Source of the DNA: an uncultured Bacteroidia bacterium
GTDB taxonomy: Bacteria; Bacteroidota; Bacteroidia; Bacteroidales; F082
Direction: 5' to 3'
Assembly (NCBI GenBank): GCA_902791165.1
Contig: CADAVB010000004.1
Location: 1 to 52,850 of the forward strand
Length of the DNA stretch: 52,850 nt
Shown here: one piece after another, positions 41,166 to 48,963 of the stretch
Layout: each line of letters begins with the position of its first letter
Position numbering within the stretch: position 1 is the first letter of the stretch
Program-made: the position numbers and the translations under genes
The notes under the pieces: model-generated
Database searches by the model: none
What the model was told of the DNA's origin: nothing
The model's input: the letters and a program-made list of their open reading frames with translations, nothing else

Positions 41166-42827
41166 ATGAACGAGAAAATGTTTTGTTTCCAATGTCAGGA
41201 AACTGCCGGATGCACCGGCTGCAAGATTTCTGGAGTGTGCGGAAAGACCCCGCAAGTGGCTCATGCACAAGACCTTTTGATCTATATCCTTAAAGGATTG
41301 GGTGTCATCGCCAACCATCACCAGCACGGGTGTGGACACGATTATTGCGATTTCCGCAAGAGTATCCACGCCTTCGTGAACGACGCACTGTTTTCGACCA
41401 TCACCAACGCCAACTTCGATGCTGAGAGCATCTACGCCCGTATCGATAAAGGCTTGGAATTGCGCGAAATGTTCAAAGACCGTGTGACCAACAAGAAAGG
41501 CATCGTGCTCCCGAAACTTGATGTATTGGAATGGGATTGCCCCCGCGAGCAATATGACGAGAAAGCCCAAACCGTCGGCGTGCTTGCCGAAACCAACGAG
41601 GACATCCGCTCGTTGAAAGAGTTGACCATGTACGGCCTCAAAGGTATGGCCGCCTACTTGGAACACGCTGCTCGCCTTGGCCAAGTCGATGGTGACATTA
41701 ACGAGTTCATCCTGCAAACCCTTGGCCAATTGGTGACCTGCTACGATGCCAATGAACTCACCGCTCTTGTCCTGAAAACTGGCGAATGGGGCGTAAAGGC
41801 GATGGCACTACTCGACAAAGCCAATACGACAGCTTACGGCAACCCTGAAATCACCGAGGTGAATATTGGCGTGGGCAAGCGTCCGGGCATCCTCATCAGC
41901 GGCCACGACCTCAACGACATTGAGCAACTTTTGGAACAAAGCAAGGACGCTGGCATCGACATCTACACCCATAGCGAGATGTTGCCTGCACATTATTACC
42001 CCAAACTGAAGAAATACAGTCACTTGAAAGGCAACTACGGCAACGCTTGGTGGAAACAACGCGAGGAGTTTGAAGCCTTCAACGGTCCCATTCTGTTCAC
42101 CACCAACTGCATCGTGCCTCCGACCGCTAATGCAACCTACAAAGACCGCGTTTTCACCACCAACAGCACGGGTTTCCCGGGTTGGAAGCACATCCCCGCT
42201 GATGCCAACGGCAAAAAGGATTTCAGCGAAATTATCGCTTTGGCCAAGACCTGCCAAGCCCCTAAAGAGATTGAGACGGGCAAGATTATAGGCGGTTTTG
42301 CCCACGAGCAGGTGTTTGCTCTTGCCGACAAGGTAGTAGAGGCTGTGAAAAGCGGTGCCATCCGTAAGTTTGTGGTGATGGCGGGCTGCGACGGTCGCAT
42401 GAAAAGCCGTGAATACTACACCGAATTTGCCAAGGCCTTGCCCAAGGATTGCGTCATCCTCACGGCTGGTTGCGCCAAATACAAGTACAACAAACTCAAC
42501 TTGGGCGACATCGGCGGCATCCCGCGCGTGTTGGATGCGGGACAGTGCAACGACAGCTACTCACTGGCACTCATCGCATTGAAACTGAAGGAAGTGTTCG
42601 GTTTGGATGATGTAAACCAACTGCCTATCGCCTATAACATCGCTTGGTACGAGCAGAAGGCCGTCATCGTTCTGTTAGCCCTGCTCAGCCTCGGTGTGAA
42701 GAACATCCACCTTGGCCCGACCTTGCCTGCTTTCCTTTCACCCAATGTGGCCAAAGTCTTGGTTGAGAACTTCGGCATTGGAGGAATTAGTACGGTTGAG
42801 GAAGATATGAGAATCTTTGGAATTTAA
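41166..42827 (+). CDS. hcp: Hybrid cluster protein (Hcp, hydroxylamine/NO reductase)
   Basis: 553 aa. Reduces NO or hydroxylamine in anaerobes. The N-terminal cluster motif is C7-x2-C10-x8-C19-x5-C25 ([20 protein letters not shown]). Hybrid-cluster ligands are seen downstream in [22 protein letters not shown] and AGCAKYKYN. Start at 41166 lies after the promoter; the longer frame from 41094 includes the operator. Expression is probably activated by the convergent Crp/Fnr protein under nitrosative stress. Stop overlaps that gene's stop by 4 bp. Confidence 0.96.
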   Translation: MNEKMFCFQCQETAGCTGCKISGVCGKTPQVAHAQDLLIYILKGLGVIANHHQHGCGHDYCDFRKSIHAFVNDALFSTITNANFDAESIYARIDKGLELREMFKDRVTNKKGIVLPKLDVLEWDCPREQYDEKAQTVGVLAETNEDIRSLKELTMYGLKGMAAYLEHAARLGQVDGDINEFILQTLGQLVTCYDANELTALVLKTGEWGVKAMALLDKANTTAYGNPEITEVNIGVGKRPGILISGHDLNDIEQLLEQSKDAGIDIYTHSEMLPAHYYPKLKKYSHLKGNYGNAWWKQREEFEAFNGPILFTTNCIVPPTANATYKDRVFTTNSTGFPGWKHIPADANGKKDFSEIIALAKTCQAPKEIETGKIIGGFAHEQVFALADKVVEAVKSGAIRKFVVMAGCDGRMKSREYYTEFAKALPKDCVILTAGCAKYKYNKLNLGDIGGIPRVLDAGQCNDSYSLALIALKLKEVFGLDDVNQLPIAYNIAWYEQKAVIVLLALLSLGVKNIHLGPTLPAFLSPNVAKVLVENFGIGGISTVEEDMRIFGI

Positions 42828-43429
42828 CGCTTCTTGTAGCCTTTCCCATCTTTTGTGATAAGGCCCTCGCTCACCATTTCCGAGAGGACGCGGCTGAGTG
42901 AGGGTCTTGTTGCGCCAAGTTGTTCGGCAGCGGCGGCCACGGAAGTGATGCTGCCGTTGGCTTCGAGGTATTCGATGACGCGGTTGCGAAGGCTGTTGAC
43001 GGCAAAGGTGCGTATCTTTCGGCTTAGGAAACGGCCTCGCTCGGAGAGGACTTCAAGGAAGGAACGCAACACGGTCGGCTCCTGCTGCATAAACTCAAAA
43101 AAAGCCTCACGGTTGATGTGCCACACGGCGCAATCGGTGAGGGCGGTGACTTCCACAGGGACGACATTATTGTTGGCAAACAGAAACGCTGGAGCCAGCA
43201 GCATAGGGGCTTTCAGGTGGTCGACGAGCACCTCGCGGCCCTCCTCGCCCATCATTCGCGCCTCGGCCTGACCTTCGACGAGCACCATCAGCGCACGGCA
43301 AGGGTCGCCCGGGTTAAGCATCCGCCTTCCAGCGGGATAGTCCTGTCGGCGACAAGGGTTTTCGAGCAGACGCTCCAAAGATTCGTCGCTGCATCCTGCA
43401 AAGAGTTTGATACGTTTCAGTTCTTCCAT
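42824..43429 (-). CDS. Crp/Fnr family regulator (HcpR-like)
   Basis: 201 aa from the start at 43429 ([20 protein letters not shown]). Cyclic-nucleotide-binding-like beta barrel, long dimer helix, then a winged helix ([31 protein letters not shown]). No FNR-type four-cysteine cluster motif. Genes of this type beside hcp are HcpR in anaerobes and respond to NO through heme. It lies between hcp and a second operon; identical operators before all three promoters indicate it controls both and itself. Confidence 0.85.
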   Translation of the reverse strand: MEELKRIKLFAGCSDESLERLLENPCRRQDYPAGRRMLNPGDPCRALMVLVEGQAEARMMGEEGREVLVDHLKAPMLLAPAFLFANNNVVPVEVTALTDCAVWHINREAFFEFMQQEPTVLRSFLEVLSERGRFLSRKIRTFAVNSLRNRVIEYLEANGSITSVAAAAEQLGATRPSLSRVLSEMVSEGLITKDGKGYKKR

Positions 43430-43448
43430 AACAGCATTTTTTTCAGCG

Positions 43449-43456
43449 CAAAAATA
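43449..43456 (-). promoter_or_regulatory. -7 promoter box for the Crp/Fnr gene
   Basis: TATTTTTG on the minus strand; its upstream end is 29.5 bp from the centre of the shared operator. Confidence 0.6.
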
Positions 43457-43478
43457 CGGAAAAAAACAAGTGCCTGAT

Positions 43479-43492
43479 GTAACAATTGTTAC
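43479..43492. promoter_or_regulatory. Shared operator for the divergent Crp/Fnr and DUF2249 genes
   Basis: GTAACAATTGTTAC, a perfect 14-bp palindrome. Centre 43485.5 is 29.5 bp from the -7 boxes on both sides, the same spacing as at hcp. Confidence 0.75.
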
Positions 43493-43514
43493 GCTTTGCC
43501 GCAATGGAAGAAAC

Positions 43515-43522
43515 TACTTTTG
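43515..43522 (+). promoter_or_regulatory. -7 promoter box for the DUF2249 operon
   Basis: TACTTTTG, 31 bp before the ATG at 43554. Confidence 0.6.
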
Positions 43523-43553
43523 TACCATCAAACCAAAGAAAGGAGACACAACT

Positions 43554-44240
43554 ATGAGTTACAACGATTGGAAAGACAAAACCGTGAGTTTCAAGAAGAT
43601 TGACGTGCGCGGTGTGCAGGGCAACTTTTTCCCGGGACTGAAAATGCAGGCTGCGAAGATGGCCGTCGGCGAAGGTATGGAAATCATCCAAAGTTTTGAG
43701 CCGATTCCGCTTTATGAGGTGCTTGAAGACCTTGGTTTCGAGCATTATACTGAAAAGGTGGCCGAGGCCGAATACCACACTTACTTCTACCGCGTCCAGA
43801 TGAAACAGGCCGAGAAAGACATCCCGATGCGCCCTTACGCCCTCACTAACATGGCCTTGATCGATGATGATTTGGCACAGACCGCCGTCAATTTCTGGGA
43901 CTTGACCTGGAACGACAGCCGCCGTCATCTGCCATACGAGACACGTCTGTTGCTTTCGCTGGCCAATGCCGTAGGAGCAGGTCGTATGCGGCAAGCGACG
44001 CGCGAATTAGTGAAAGCCTACATCCACGGCCTCGATTCAGCCGCCTTGGACGATGTGTTTGAACTGCTGGCCTGGAACCAAGGCATCGGTTATTTCAGCT
44101 CCGAGATTGGGCCTTCCACGCTGTTTCAAGCCTATAAGACCATCAAACAGATGGAGAAGAAAGGCAACAGCCGCGCCGAAATCATCGAGGTGCTGAAAGA
44201 AAAGTTCACAGAAAAGAATCCAGACATAAAACTAATGTAG
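43554..44240 (+). CDS. DUF2249-type N-terminal domain joined to a carboxymuconolactone-decarboxylase-like domain
   Basis: 228 aa. Residues 10-80 (FKKIDVRGVQGNFFPGLKMQ, MEIIQSFEPIPLYEVLEDLG) look like DUF2249. Residues 100-200 (DDLAQTAVNFWDLTWNDSR, ETRLLLSLANAVGAGRMRQA, GIGYFSSEIGPSTLFQAYKT) resemble an AhpD/CMD helical domain, without the CxxC redox pair. First gene of a three-gene operon with DUF1858 and ferredoxin genes, under the predicted HcpR operator, so a nitrosative-stress role is likely. Confidence 0.75.
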   Translation: MSYNDWKDKTVSFKKIDVRGVQGNFFPGLKMQAAKMAVGEGMEIIQSFEPIPLYEVLEDLGFEHYTEKVAEAEYHTYFYRVQMKQAEKDIPMRPYALTNMALIDDDLAQTAVNFWDLTWNDSRRHLPYETRLLLSLANAVGAGRMRQATRELVKAYIHGLDSAALDDVFELLAWNQGIGYFSSEIGPSTLFQAYKTIKQMEKKGNSRAEIIEVLKEKFTEKNPDIKLM

Positions 44241-44263
44241 GGACGCATTGAATGCGTCCGTAA
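44237..44263. repeat. REP-like palindrome between operon genes
   Basis: GTAGGGACGCATTGAATGCGTCC: GGACGCATT and AATGCGTCC pair around one base. Same family as the copies at 22902 and 32756, here between the DUF2249 and DUF1858 genes and overlapping the upstream stop codon. Confidence 0.7.
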
Positions 44264-44278
44264 CAGAAACGCAATAAT

Positions 44279-44506
44279 ATGGAAATCACGAAAGACACCC
44301 GTTTAGCCGACCTCATCGCCCAATATCCTTGGTTGAAGTCGGAAATGGCAAAAGTGAACGAGAAGTTCAAGATGCTCAACACGCCCGTTGGCAAAATTAT
44401 GATGGGCAAAGCTACCATCTCGGAAATGAGCAAGAAATCGGGGATGGAAGTGGAGACCATCATCGAGAAAATCAAAGGATTGATTAACCAACACATAAAC
44501 CAATAA
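44279..44506 (+). CDS. DUF1858 domain protein
   Basis: 75 aa. DUF1858 pattern: ITKDTRLADLIAQYPWLKSE, then VNEKFKMLNTPVGKIMMGKA, ISEMSKKSGMEVETIIEKI. Such domains accompany hybrid cluster, RIC/ScdA-type and DUF438 proteins in NO and Fe-S repair contexts. Cytoplasmic. Confidence 0.88.
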   Translation: MEITKDTRLADLIAQYPWLKSEMAKVNEKFKMLNTPVGKIMMGKATISEMSKKSGMEVETIIEKIKGLINQHINQ

Positions 44507-44520
44507 CAGAAAGGAACATC

Positions 44521-44703
44521 ATGAAGTACAAAGTAAATGACGGTTGCATCGGTTGTGGGCTTTGCGAGTCCACCTGCCCAGAAGTGTTCAGCATCCAAGG
44601 TGACGTGGCTGTTGCCATCGAGGGCGAGGTGCCGGAAGCGGCATTGACCGCTGCCGACGAGGCCAAGGACGGCTGCCCTGTGGGGGCTATTGAGGAAGCC
44701 TAA
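44521..44703 (+). CDS. Single-cluster ferredoxin
   Basis: 60 aa. CIGCGLCESTCPEVF provides three ligands and the fourth is Cys in DGCPVGAI, giving one 4Fe-4S cluster; the second cluster motif is missing, as in Thermotoga-type monocluster ferredoxins. A possible electron donor to Hcp, inferred from shared regulation. Confidence 0.92.
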   Translation: MKYKVNDGCIGCGLCESTCPEVFSIQGDVAVAIEGEVPEAALTAADEAKDGCPVGAIEEA

Positions 44704-44724
44704 AAACTGACAAGACAGTTTCTG

Positions 44725-44760
44725 CCGCCGCAAGGGTTTCGCGCCTTTGCGGCGGTTTTT
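44725..44760 (+). terminator. Rho-independent terminator, best copy of the dispersed hairpin family
   Basis: CCGCCGCAA (44725-44733) pairs perfectly with TTGCGGCGG (44747-44755), then TTTTT. Ends the ferredoxin operon. Related copies are at 33503, 34351, 36435 and 46884. Confidence 0.85.
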
Positions 44761-44784
44761 CTTTGCAAAGTCAGAAAAAACGTG

Positions 44785-44792
44785 TAATTTTG
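44785..44792 (+). promoter_or_regulatory. -7 promoter box (near-leaderless gene)
   Basis: TAATTTTG, 6 bp before the ATG at 44799. Confidence 0.55.
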
Positions 44793-44798
44793 CACCCG

Positions 44799-45227
44799 AT
44801 GTTTGAATTTTGCAGAAAATACACCAAATTACTGATTCCCATACTGTTGGGTTTGTTTTTCGTGACTTTCGTCGTCGATGATTATGGCAACGAGCCACGA
44901 AAAATGAAAGGCGTGTGCATGGAGTGTATTGCGGAGATGGAGGCCGACGAAACTGAATGGGAAGAAGATGACCTTCATGAAGAAGCATATTTGGGAAAGT
45001 ATTCTTTGGAAATCAATGGGACAGAGTGCGTTTTCCTCTGTTCAATGAACCTTTCTTCGTCCCAACTTTCAGCTGAGCAATTCAGGGGATTGGTGCGTCG
45101 CTATGCGCCGCGACCGATTTTGACTTATATCGACCTAATTGATAATGGCACGAACCTCATTCAAGTTTGTGCCATTTTTCATTCTGAAAATCAAATACTT
45201 AAACTATGGACTTTACAAGCATTTTAA
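44799..45227 (+). CDS. Hypothetical single-pass membrane protein
   Basis: 142 aa. One membrane segment near the N-terminus (LLIPILLGLFFVTFVV), then an acidic soluble part with CMECIAEMEADETEW. No family recognised. The start lies directly after the promoter box. It overlaps the start of the Na/Pi symporter gene by 22 bp, so the two are coupled; it may be an accessory protein of the symporter. Confidence 0.6.
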   Translation: MFEFCRKYTKLLIPILLGLFFVTFVVDDYGNEPRKMKGVCMECIAEMEADETEWEEDDLHEEAYLGKYSLEINGTECVFLCSMNLSSSQLSAEQFRGLVRRYAPRPILTYIDLIDNGTNLIQVCAIFHSENQILKLWTLQAF

Positions 45228-46882
45228 TTGCCATCCTGACCTTGACGGCGGGCATAGGCGTGTTTCTCGTGGCCTGCCAGATGATGAGTACCCATCTCGA
45301 AGCGGTGTCGTCGAAACGGCTGAAACAACTGTTTTCAAAGACGGGCCGAAACAAGTGGCTCGGCGTGGGCATAGGCGCGGTGGGCACTGCCGCCATCCAA
45401 AGCAGCGGCGCCGTCACGGTGATGGTCATCGGCTTCGTCAATGTGGGCATTCTGTCGCTGGCGCAGGCGGCCACCATCATCTATGGCGCCAACATCGGCA
45501 CCACCGTCACGGCGCAATTGGTGGCCTTGGGCATGTTTGGCACCAACAGCATCTCCACCACCGTCATTTTTGCGGCTTTTGCTGGCATTGGCGCATTTAT
45601 GACCTTGTTCAGCAAACGCAACACAACCAAGCAGATAGGCGGCATCCTGACGGGATTCGGAATGTTGTTTGTCGGCCTTTCTATGATGGCCGAAGCAATG
45701 GATGATTTCGCCGCGTTGGAGTCCGTTAGGCAATTCTTGGCCAACATTAACAATGCCGTGCTGTTGGTTTTGGTCGGCGCGGTGCTGACGGCCATCATCC
45801 AGTCCTCGTCGGTGATGACTTCCATCGCAATCACGATGGTCGTTTCGGGCTTGGTCACCCTCGACCAAGGCATCTACCTGACGATGGGCAGCAACATCGG
45901 TTCGTGCGTCGTGGCCATTATCGCTGGCGTGACGAGTGGCACAGCCGCCAAGCGAACCGCAACGATACACCTGATTTTCAACGTAATGGGTGTCGCAATC
46001 TTTATGCTGATAGGTTTCTTGCTGCGCTCGACGACGGGCGGCAATTGGAGTTTCGGGCAGGTGTTCAATCGGCTGTTTCCCGCCGCGCCACAACTGCAAT
46101 TGGCCATGTTCCACACGGTGTTCAACGTTTGCACCATGTTAGTTGCGATGCCATTGACCAACGCCTTGGTGAACTTGGCTTGCCGCATCGTGAAAGAGGT
46201 TCCCAAGGAGAAAACCGACGAGCCGCATTTACACTTCCTTGATGAACAGATGCTGCGCACGCCCGTGGTCGCCATCCGCCAGTTGAAGGCTGAAATCGAG
46301 AACATGGCTGAACTCGCCATGCAGAATTTCCATCGTTCCATCCATATCGTCACCACGTTGGATTTCAGCGATGTAGGAGTTTTCAGAAAGACTGAAAACG
46401 AGTTGAATTACTTGAACAAGGAGTTGGTGAACTACTCCGTGAAACTCTCCGGCAAGCGGCTCAACAGCTTCGACCAACGCTATCTTTCTTCGACGATTCG
46501 CACGGTGAGCGACCTCGAGCGCATCGGCGACTATGCGGAAAACATCGTGGAATATGCCGAGGCGCTCAAGGAACAAAACGCCACTTTCTCAGCCGACGCC
46601 ATCGCGGAAATCAGAAAAATGGAGCAGTTGATTATAGATTTGTACAGGGAAACCGTGGTTGCCTACCACAAACTAGACCTCGAAGCCTTAGGTTGTGCCA
46701 ATCGCATTGAGGATGAGATAGATGACTATACCGACCTTATGGAGAAAAACCACATCGAGCGGCTTGTGCGCGGGGTGTGTACACCTTCGGTTGGGGCGGA
46801 ATACCTCTCGTTGGCGCAAAATGCAGAGCGTGTGGCCGACCACCTCACCAACATGGGCAAAACGATTCGGGATTTGGTGTAA
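45206..46882 (+). CDS. Na/Pi cotransporter family protein with PhoU-like tail
   Basis: 558 aa. Two Na_Pi_cotrans repeats carry the QSS motifs (IQSSGAVTVMVIGFVNVGIL and IIQSSSVMTSIAITMVVSGL) with GANIGTT and GSNIGSC. After about residue 340 a helical PhoU-like domain follows (TENELNYLNKELVNYSVKLS, RTVSDLERIGDYAENIVEYA). Sodium-driven phosphate transport across the inner membrane is expected. Full length. Confidence 0.93.
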   Translation: MDFTSILIAILTLTAGIGVFLVACQMMSTHLEAVSSKRLKQLFSKTGRNKWLGVGIGAVGTAAIQSSGAVTVMVIGFVNVGILSLAQAATIIYGANIGTTVTAQLVALGMFGTNSISTTVIFAAFAGIGAFMTLFSKRNTTKQIGGILTGFGMLFVGLSMMAEAMDDFAALESVRQFLANINNAVLLVLVGAVLTAIIQSSSVMTSIAITMVVSGLVTLDQGIYLTMGSNIGSCVVAIIAGVTSGTAAKRTATIHLIFNVMGVAIFMLIGFLLRSTTGGNWSFGQVFNRLFPAAPQLQLAMFHTVFNVCTMLVAMPLTNALVNLACRIVKEVPKEKTDEPHLHFLDEQMLRTPVVAIRQLKAEIENMAELAMQNFHRSIHIVTTLDFSDVGVFRKTENELNYLNKELVNYSVKLSGKRLNSFDQRYLSSTIRTVSDLERIGDYAENIVEYAEALKEQNATFSADAIAEIRKMEQLIIDLYRETVVAYHKLDLEALGCANRIEDEIDDYTDLMEKNHIERLVRGVCTPSVGAEYLSLAQNAERVADHLTNMGKTIRDLV

Positions 46883-46883
46883 A

Positions 46884-46915
46884 GCAAGGGTTTTGTGACC
46901 TTTACGGCGGGTTTT
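46884..46915 (+). repeat. Dispersed hairpin, degenerate copy 5
   Basis: GCAAGGGTTTTGTGACC followed by TTTACGGCGGGTTTT after the Na/Pi gene; the left GC arm is lost, so terminator function is doubtful. Confidence 0.45.
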
Positions 46916-46935
46916 GTTGTTCGTTTGAATGAAAT

Positions 46936-47751
46936 TTATCTGTATTTCTGCCTGAACTCCGACGGCGACATCCCTTCTCGCCTCTTGAAAAACTGCCCAA
47001 AGGCCGACTGGTCGGGGAAATTGAATTGGTCGGCGATTTGTTGATGCGTCATTTCAGTGGTAAGCAAGGCATTTTTGATTTGGCCAACCAGGAACTCATT
47101 GATGAGGTCTTTGGGCGTTTTGCCCGTTTCCTTCTTGCAGACTTTGAAAAGATAACGCTCTGAAACGCAGAGTCTCTCGGCATAAAACGGGATGTTGCGC
47201 TGTCCCGAAAGGATGTTTTCGCCTACCAACTCGAAGAAATGGTGCAAGAGTTGGCGGGAACGTTTGCTGTTGTCATTTTGCGTGGTGTTTTCGGGTCTGT
47301 CGGAAGCGTTATAGAGCGTCAGCAAAAGATGCACCAGCAAGGCTGTAATCATTTTGTTGCGGGCAACGAGGTTAGGCTGCTCTATGGCGACACGAAGCAA
47401 ATCATAGTCAGCGGCTAGCATTCGGTTGAAAGGCTTGTCTATCGTTTTGTCAGACCAAAACGCCATCTCCAAAGAGCCAAAATCAGCCTCCGCCCCGAGC
47501 AGGGCATATACCACATTCATCAACGGCTCATCGAAAACAAGGACTTCCATCCTCATATTGCGAGAAGAAGAAACCACTTTGAACTGGATCCCTTCCGGGA
47601 CTACGAAAACCGTGTCAGCTAACATTTTGTGTTTCTCTTGCTCAAAAGAAACAGTGATGGTGCCAAGTTGCACGTGGCACAGCCAAAACTCCGAAAGTTC
47701 AGTTTTGACGATAGCCGTTGCATGGTCATATTGTTGGACGATGTAATTCAT
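46936..47751 (-). CDS. AraC family transcriptional regulator of an efflux locus
   Basis: 271 aa from the start at 47751. N-terminal cupin-type sensor, C-terminal AraC DNA-binding domain (ILSGQRNIPFYAERLCVSER, MTHQQIADQFNFPDQSAFGQ). The frame from 47766 (MYFCS) reads the promoter as protein. Leaderless mRNA is likely. It is divergent from an efflux adaptor gene; the 37-bp element next to its promoter also occurs at 52693, so it may control both. Confidence 0.9.
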   Translation of the reverse strand: MNYIVQQYDHATAIVKTELSEFWLCHVQLGTITVSFEQEKHKMLADTVFVVPEGIQFKVVSSSRNMRMEVLVFDEPLMNVVYALLGAEADFGSLEMAFWSDKTIDKPFNRMLAADYDLLRVAIEQPNLVARNKMITALLVHLLLTLYNASDRPENTTQNDNSKRSRQLLHHFFELVGENILSGQRNIPFYAERLCVSERYLFKVCKKETGKTPKDLINEFLVGQIKNALLTTEMTHQQIADQFNFPDQSAFGQFFKRREGMSPSEFRQKYR

Positions 47752-47755
47752 GCTG

Positions 47756-47763
47756 CAAAAATA
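47756..47763 (-). promoter_or_regulatory. -7 promoter box for the AraC gene (leaderless)
   Basis: TATTTTTG on the minus strand, 4 bp before the start codon and 4 bp from the 37-bp element. Confidence 0.6.
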
Positions 47764-47767
47764 CAAC

Positions 47768-47804
47768 TAGTTCCGAAAACATACAATATCGGTTCACTTT
47801 TATA
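47768..47804. promoter_or_regulatory. 37-bp repeated regulatory element, copy A
   Basis: It starts TAGTTCCGAAAACATACAA and ends CGGTTCACTTTTATA. Identical to 52693-52729 except one base, and 25 bp from the -7 box in both places. Likely binding site of the AraC protein. Confidence 0.75.
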
Positions 47805-47828
47805 AACCATGCCTGTTTTCGTAAAGCC

Positions 47829-47836
47829 TATTTTTG
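47829..47836 (+). promoter_or_regulatory. -7 promoter box for the membrane-fusion gene
   Basis: TATTTTTG, 20 bp before the ATG at 47857. Confidence 0.6.
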
Positions 47837-47856
47837 CAACTTCAAATTCATAGTGT

Positions 47857-48960
47857 ATGAAGCTTAGATATTTGACAGTATTGTCGGCGTTAGCCTTCCT
47901 ACTCTTTTCGTGCGGCAACAACTTACCAGAGGAACAAAACGTGCCCGAAACACACGAACTGCTCACGGTGGCCATGCAGGATTATACGATGAGCACGGAG
48001 TATCCTGCCTCGATTCAAGGCAACCAGGACATCAAGATCATTCCTCGTGTTGAAGGGTATCTGCAAGGGGTGTATGTGAAGGAAGGCGATGCGGTAAAGG
48101 CGGGTCAGCTGCTGTTCCGCATCGATGATGCCACCTATCGTGCCGCGGTGGAGTCGGCCAACGCCAATGTGCAAATGATGACCGCCGCTTTGAACAGGGC
48201 GCAATTAGAATACGACGGCAAAAAAACGCTTCGCCAGCAAGAGATTGTCTCTGACTTTGAGCTTTCACTTGCCGAAAGCGACCTTAATGTGGCGAAAGCC
48301 AACCTCGCAGCGGCAAAAGCGGTGCTCACCTCTGCCCGCAACGACCTCAGCTATACCGAGATCCGCAGCCCTTCCGATGGCGTGGTGGGGCGTATCCCTT
48401 ACCGCAAAGGAGACCTCGTAGGGCCTTCCATCCAAGACGGCCTCACCGTGGTGGCCGACAATGGTCAGATGCGTGTCTTTTTCTCGATGACGGAAAACAC
48501 CGTGATGCAGTACCTGGCCGAATACCAAAGCCTCACGGATGCGATAAGCCATTTCCCTGAACTGCAATTGCAACTGTCTAATGGTCTGGTGTACGAACAA
48601 ACTGGCCATGTGGAGAGCATCAGCGGCGTAGTGGACGAGCGCACAGGTGCCGTCTCGGTCTGCGCCCGCTTCGACAACCCCAATGGGATGTTGCTCAGCG
48701 GCGGCACGGGCAAGGTCATTTTACCGACCTCGCTTCATAACGCCATTGTCATTCCACAAGAGGCCACCTATGACATTCAGGATAAAGTCTATGTGGTGAA
48801 AGTAGTTGACGGCAAAGCGGTTACAAGCCTGATTCAGGTGGAATCCGCCACTGACGGGAAATCATACGTGGTGACGGATGGACTGAAAACCGGCGAGGTC
48901 ATCATCGCCAAGGGCGCGGGGTTTGTCAGAGAAGGAACAACCATCAATTCCGTAAACTAA
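47857..48960 (+). CDS. RND efflux periplasmic adaptor (membrane-fusion protein)
   Basis: 367 aa. Lipoprotein signal ending LLFSC (Cys19). AcrA-like domains in order: barrel-sandwich (IIPRVEGYLQGVYVKEGDAV), alpha hairpin (AALNRAQLEYDGKKTLRQQ..ESDLNVAKANLAAA), second sandwich half (YTEIRSPSDGVVGRIPYRKG), beta-barrel and membrane-proximal domain. It normally bridges an RND pump and a TolC-type channel. Here the next gene is a MATE pump, and the RND gene lies 3.8 kb away beyond an insert. Confidence 0.92.
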   Translation: MKLRYLTVLSALAFLLFSCGNNLPEEQNVPETHELLTVAMQDYTMSTEYPASIQGNQDIKIIPRVEGYLQGVYVKEGDAVKAGQLLFRIDDATYRAAVESANANVQMMTAALNRAQLEYDGKKTLRQQEIVSDFELSLAESDLNVAKANLAAAKAVLTSARNDLSYTEIRSPSDGVVGRIPYRKGDLVGPSIQDGLTVVADNGQMRVFFSMTENTVMQYLAEYQSLTDAISHFPELQLQLSNGLVYEQTGHVESISGVVDERTGAVSVCARFDNPNGMLLSGGTGKVILPTSLHNAIVIPQEATYDIQDKVYVVKVVDGKAVTSLIQVESATDGKSYVVTDGLKTGEVIIAKGAGFVREGTTINSVN

Positions 48961-48963
48961 ACC

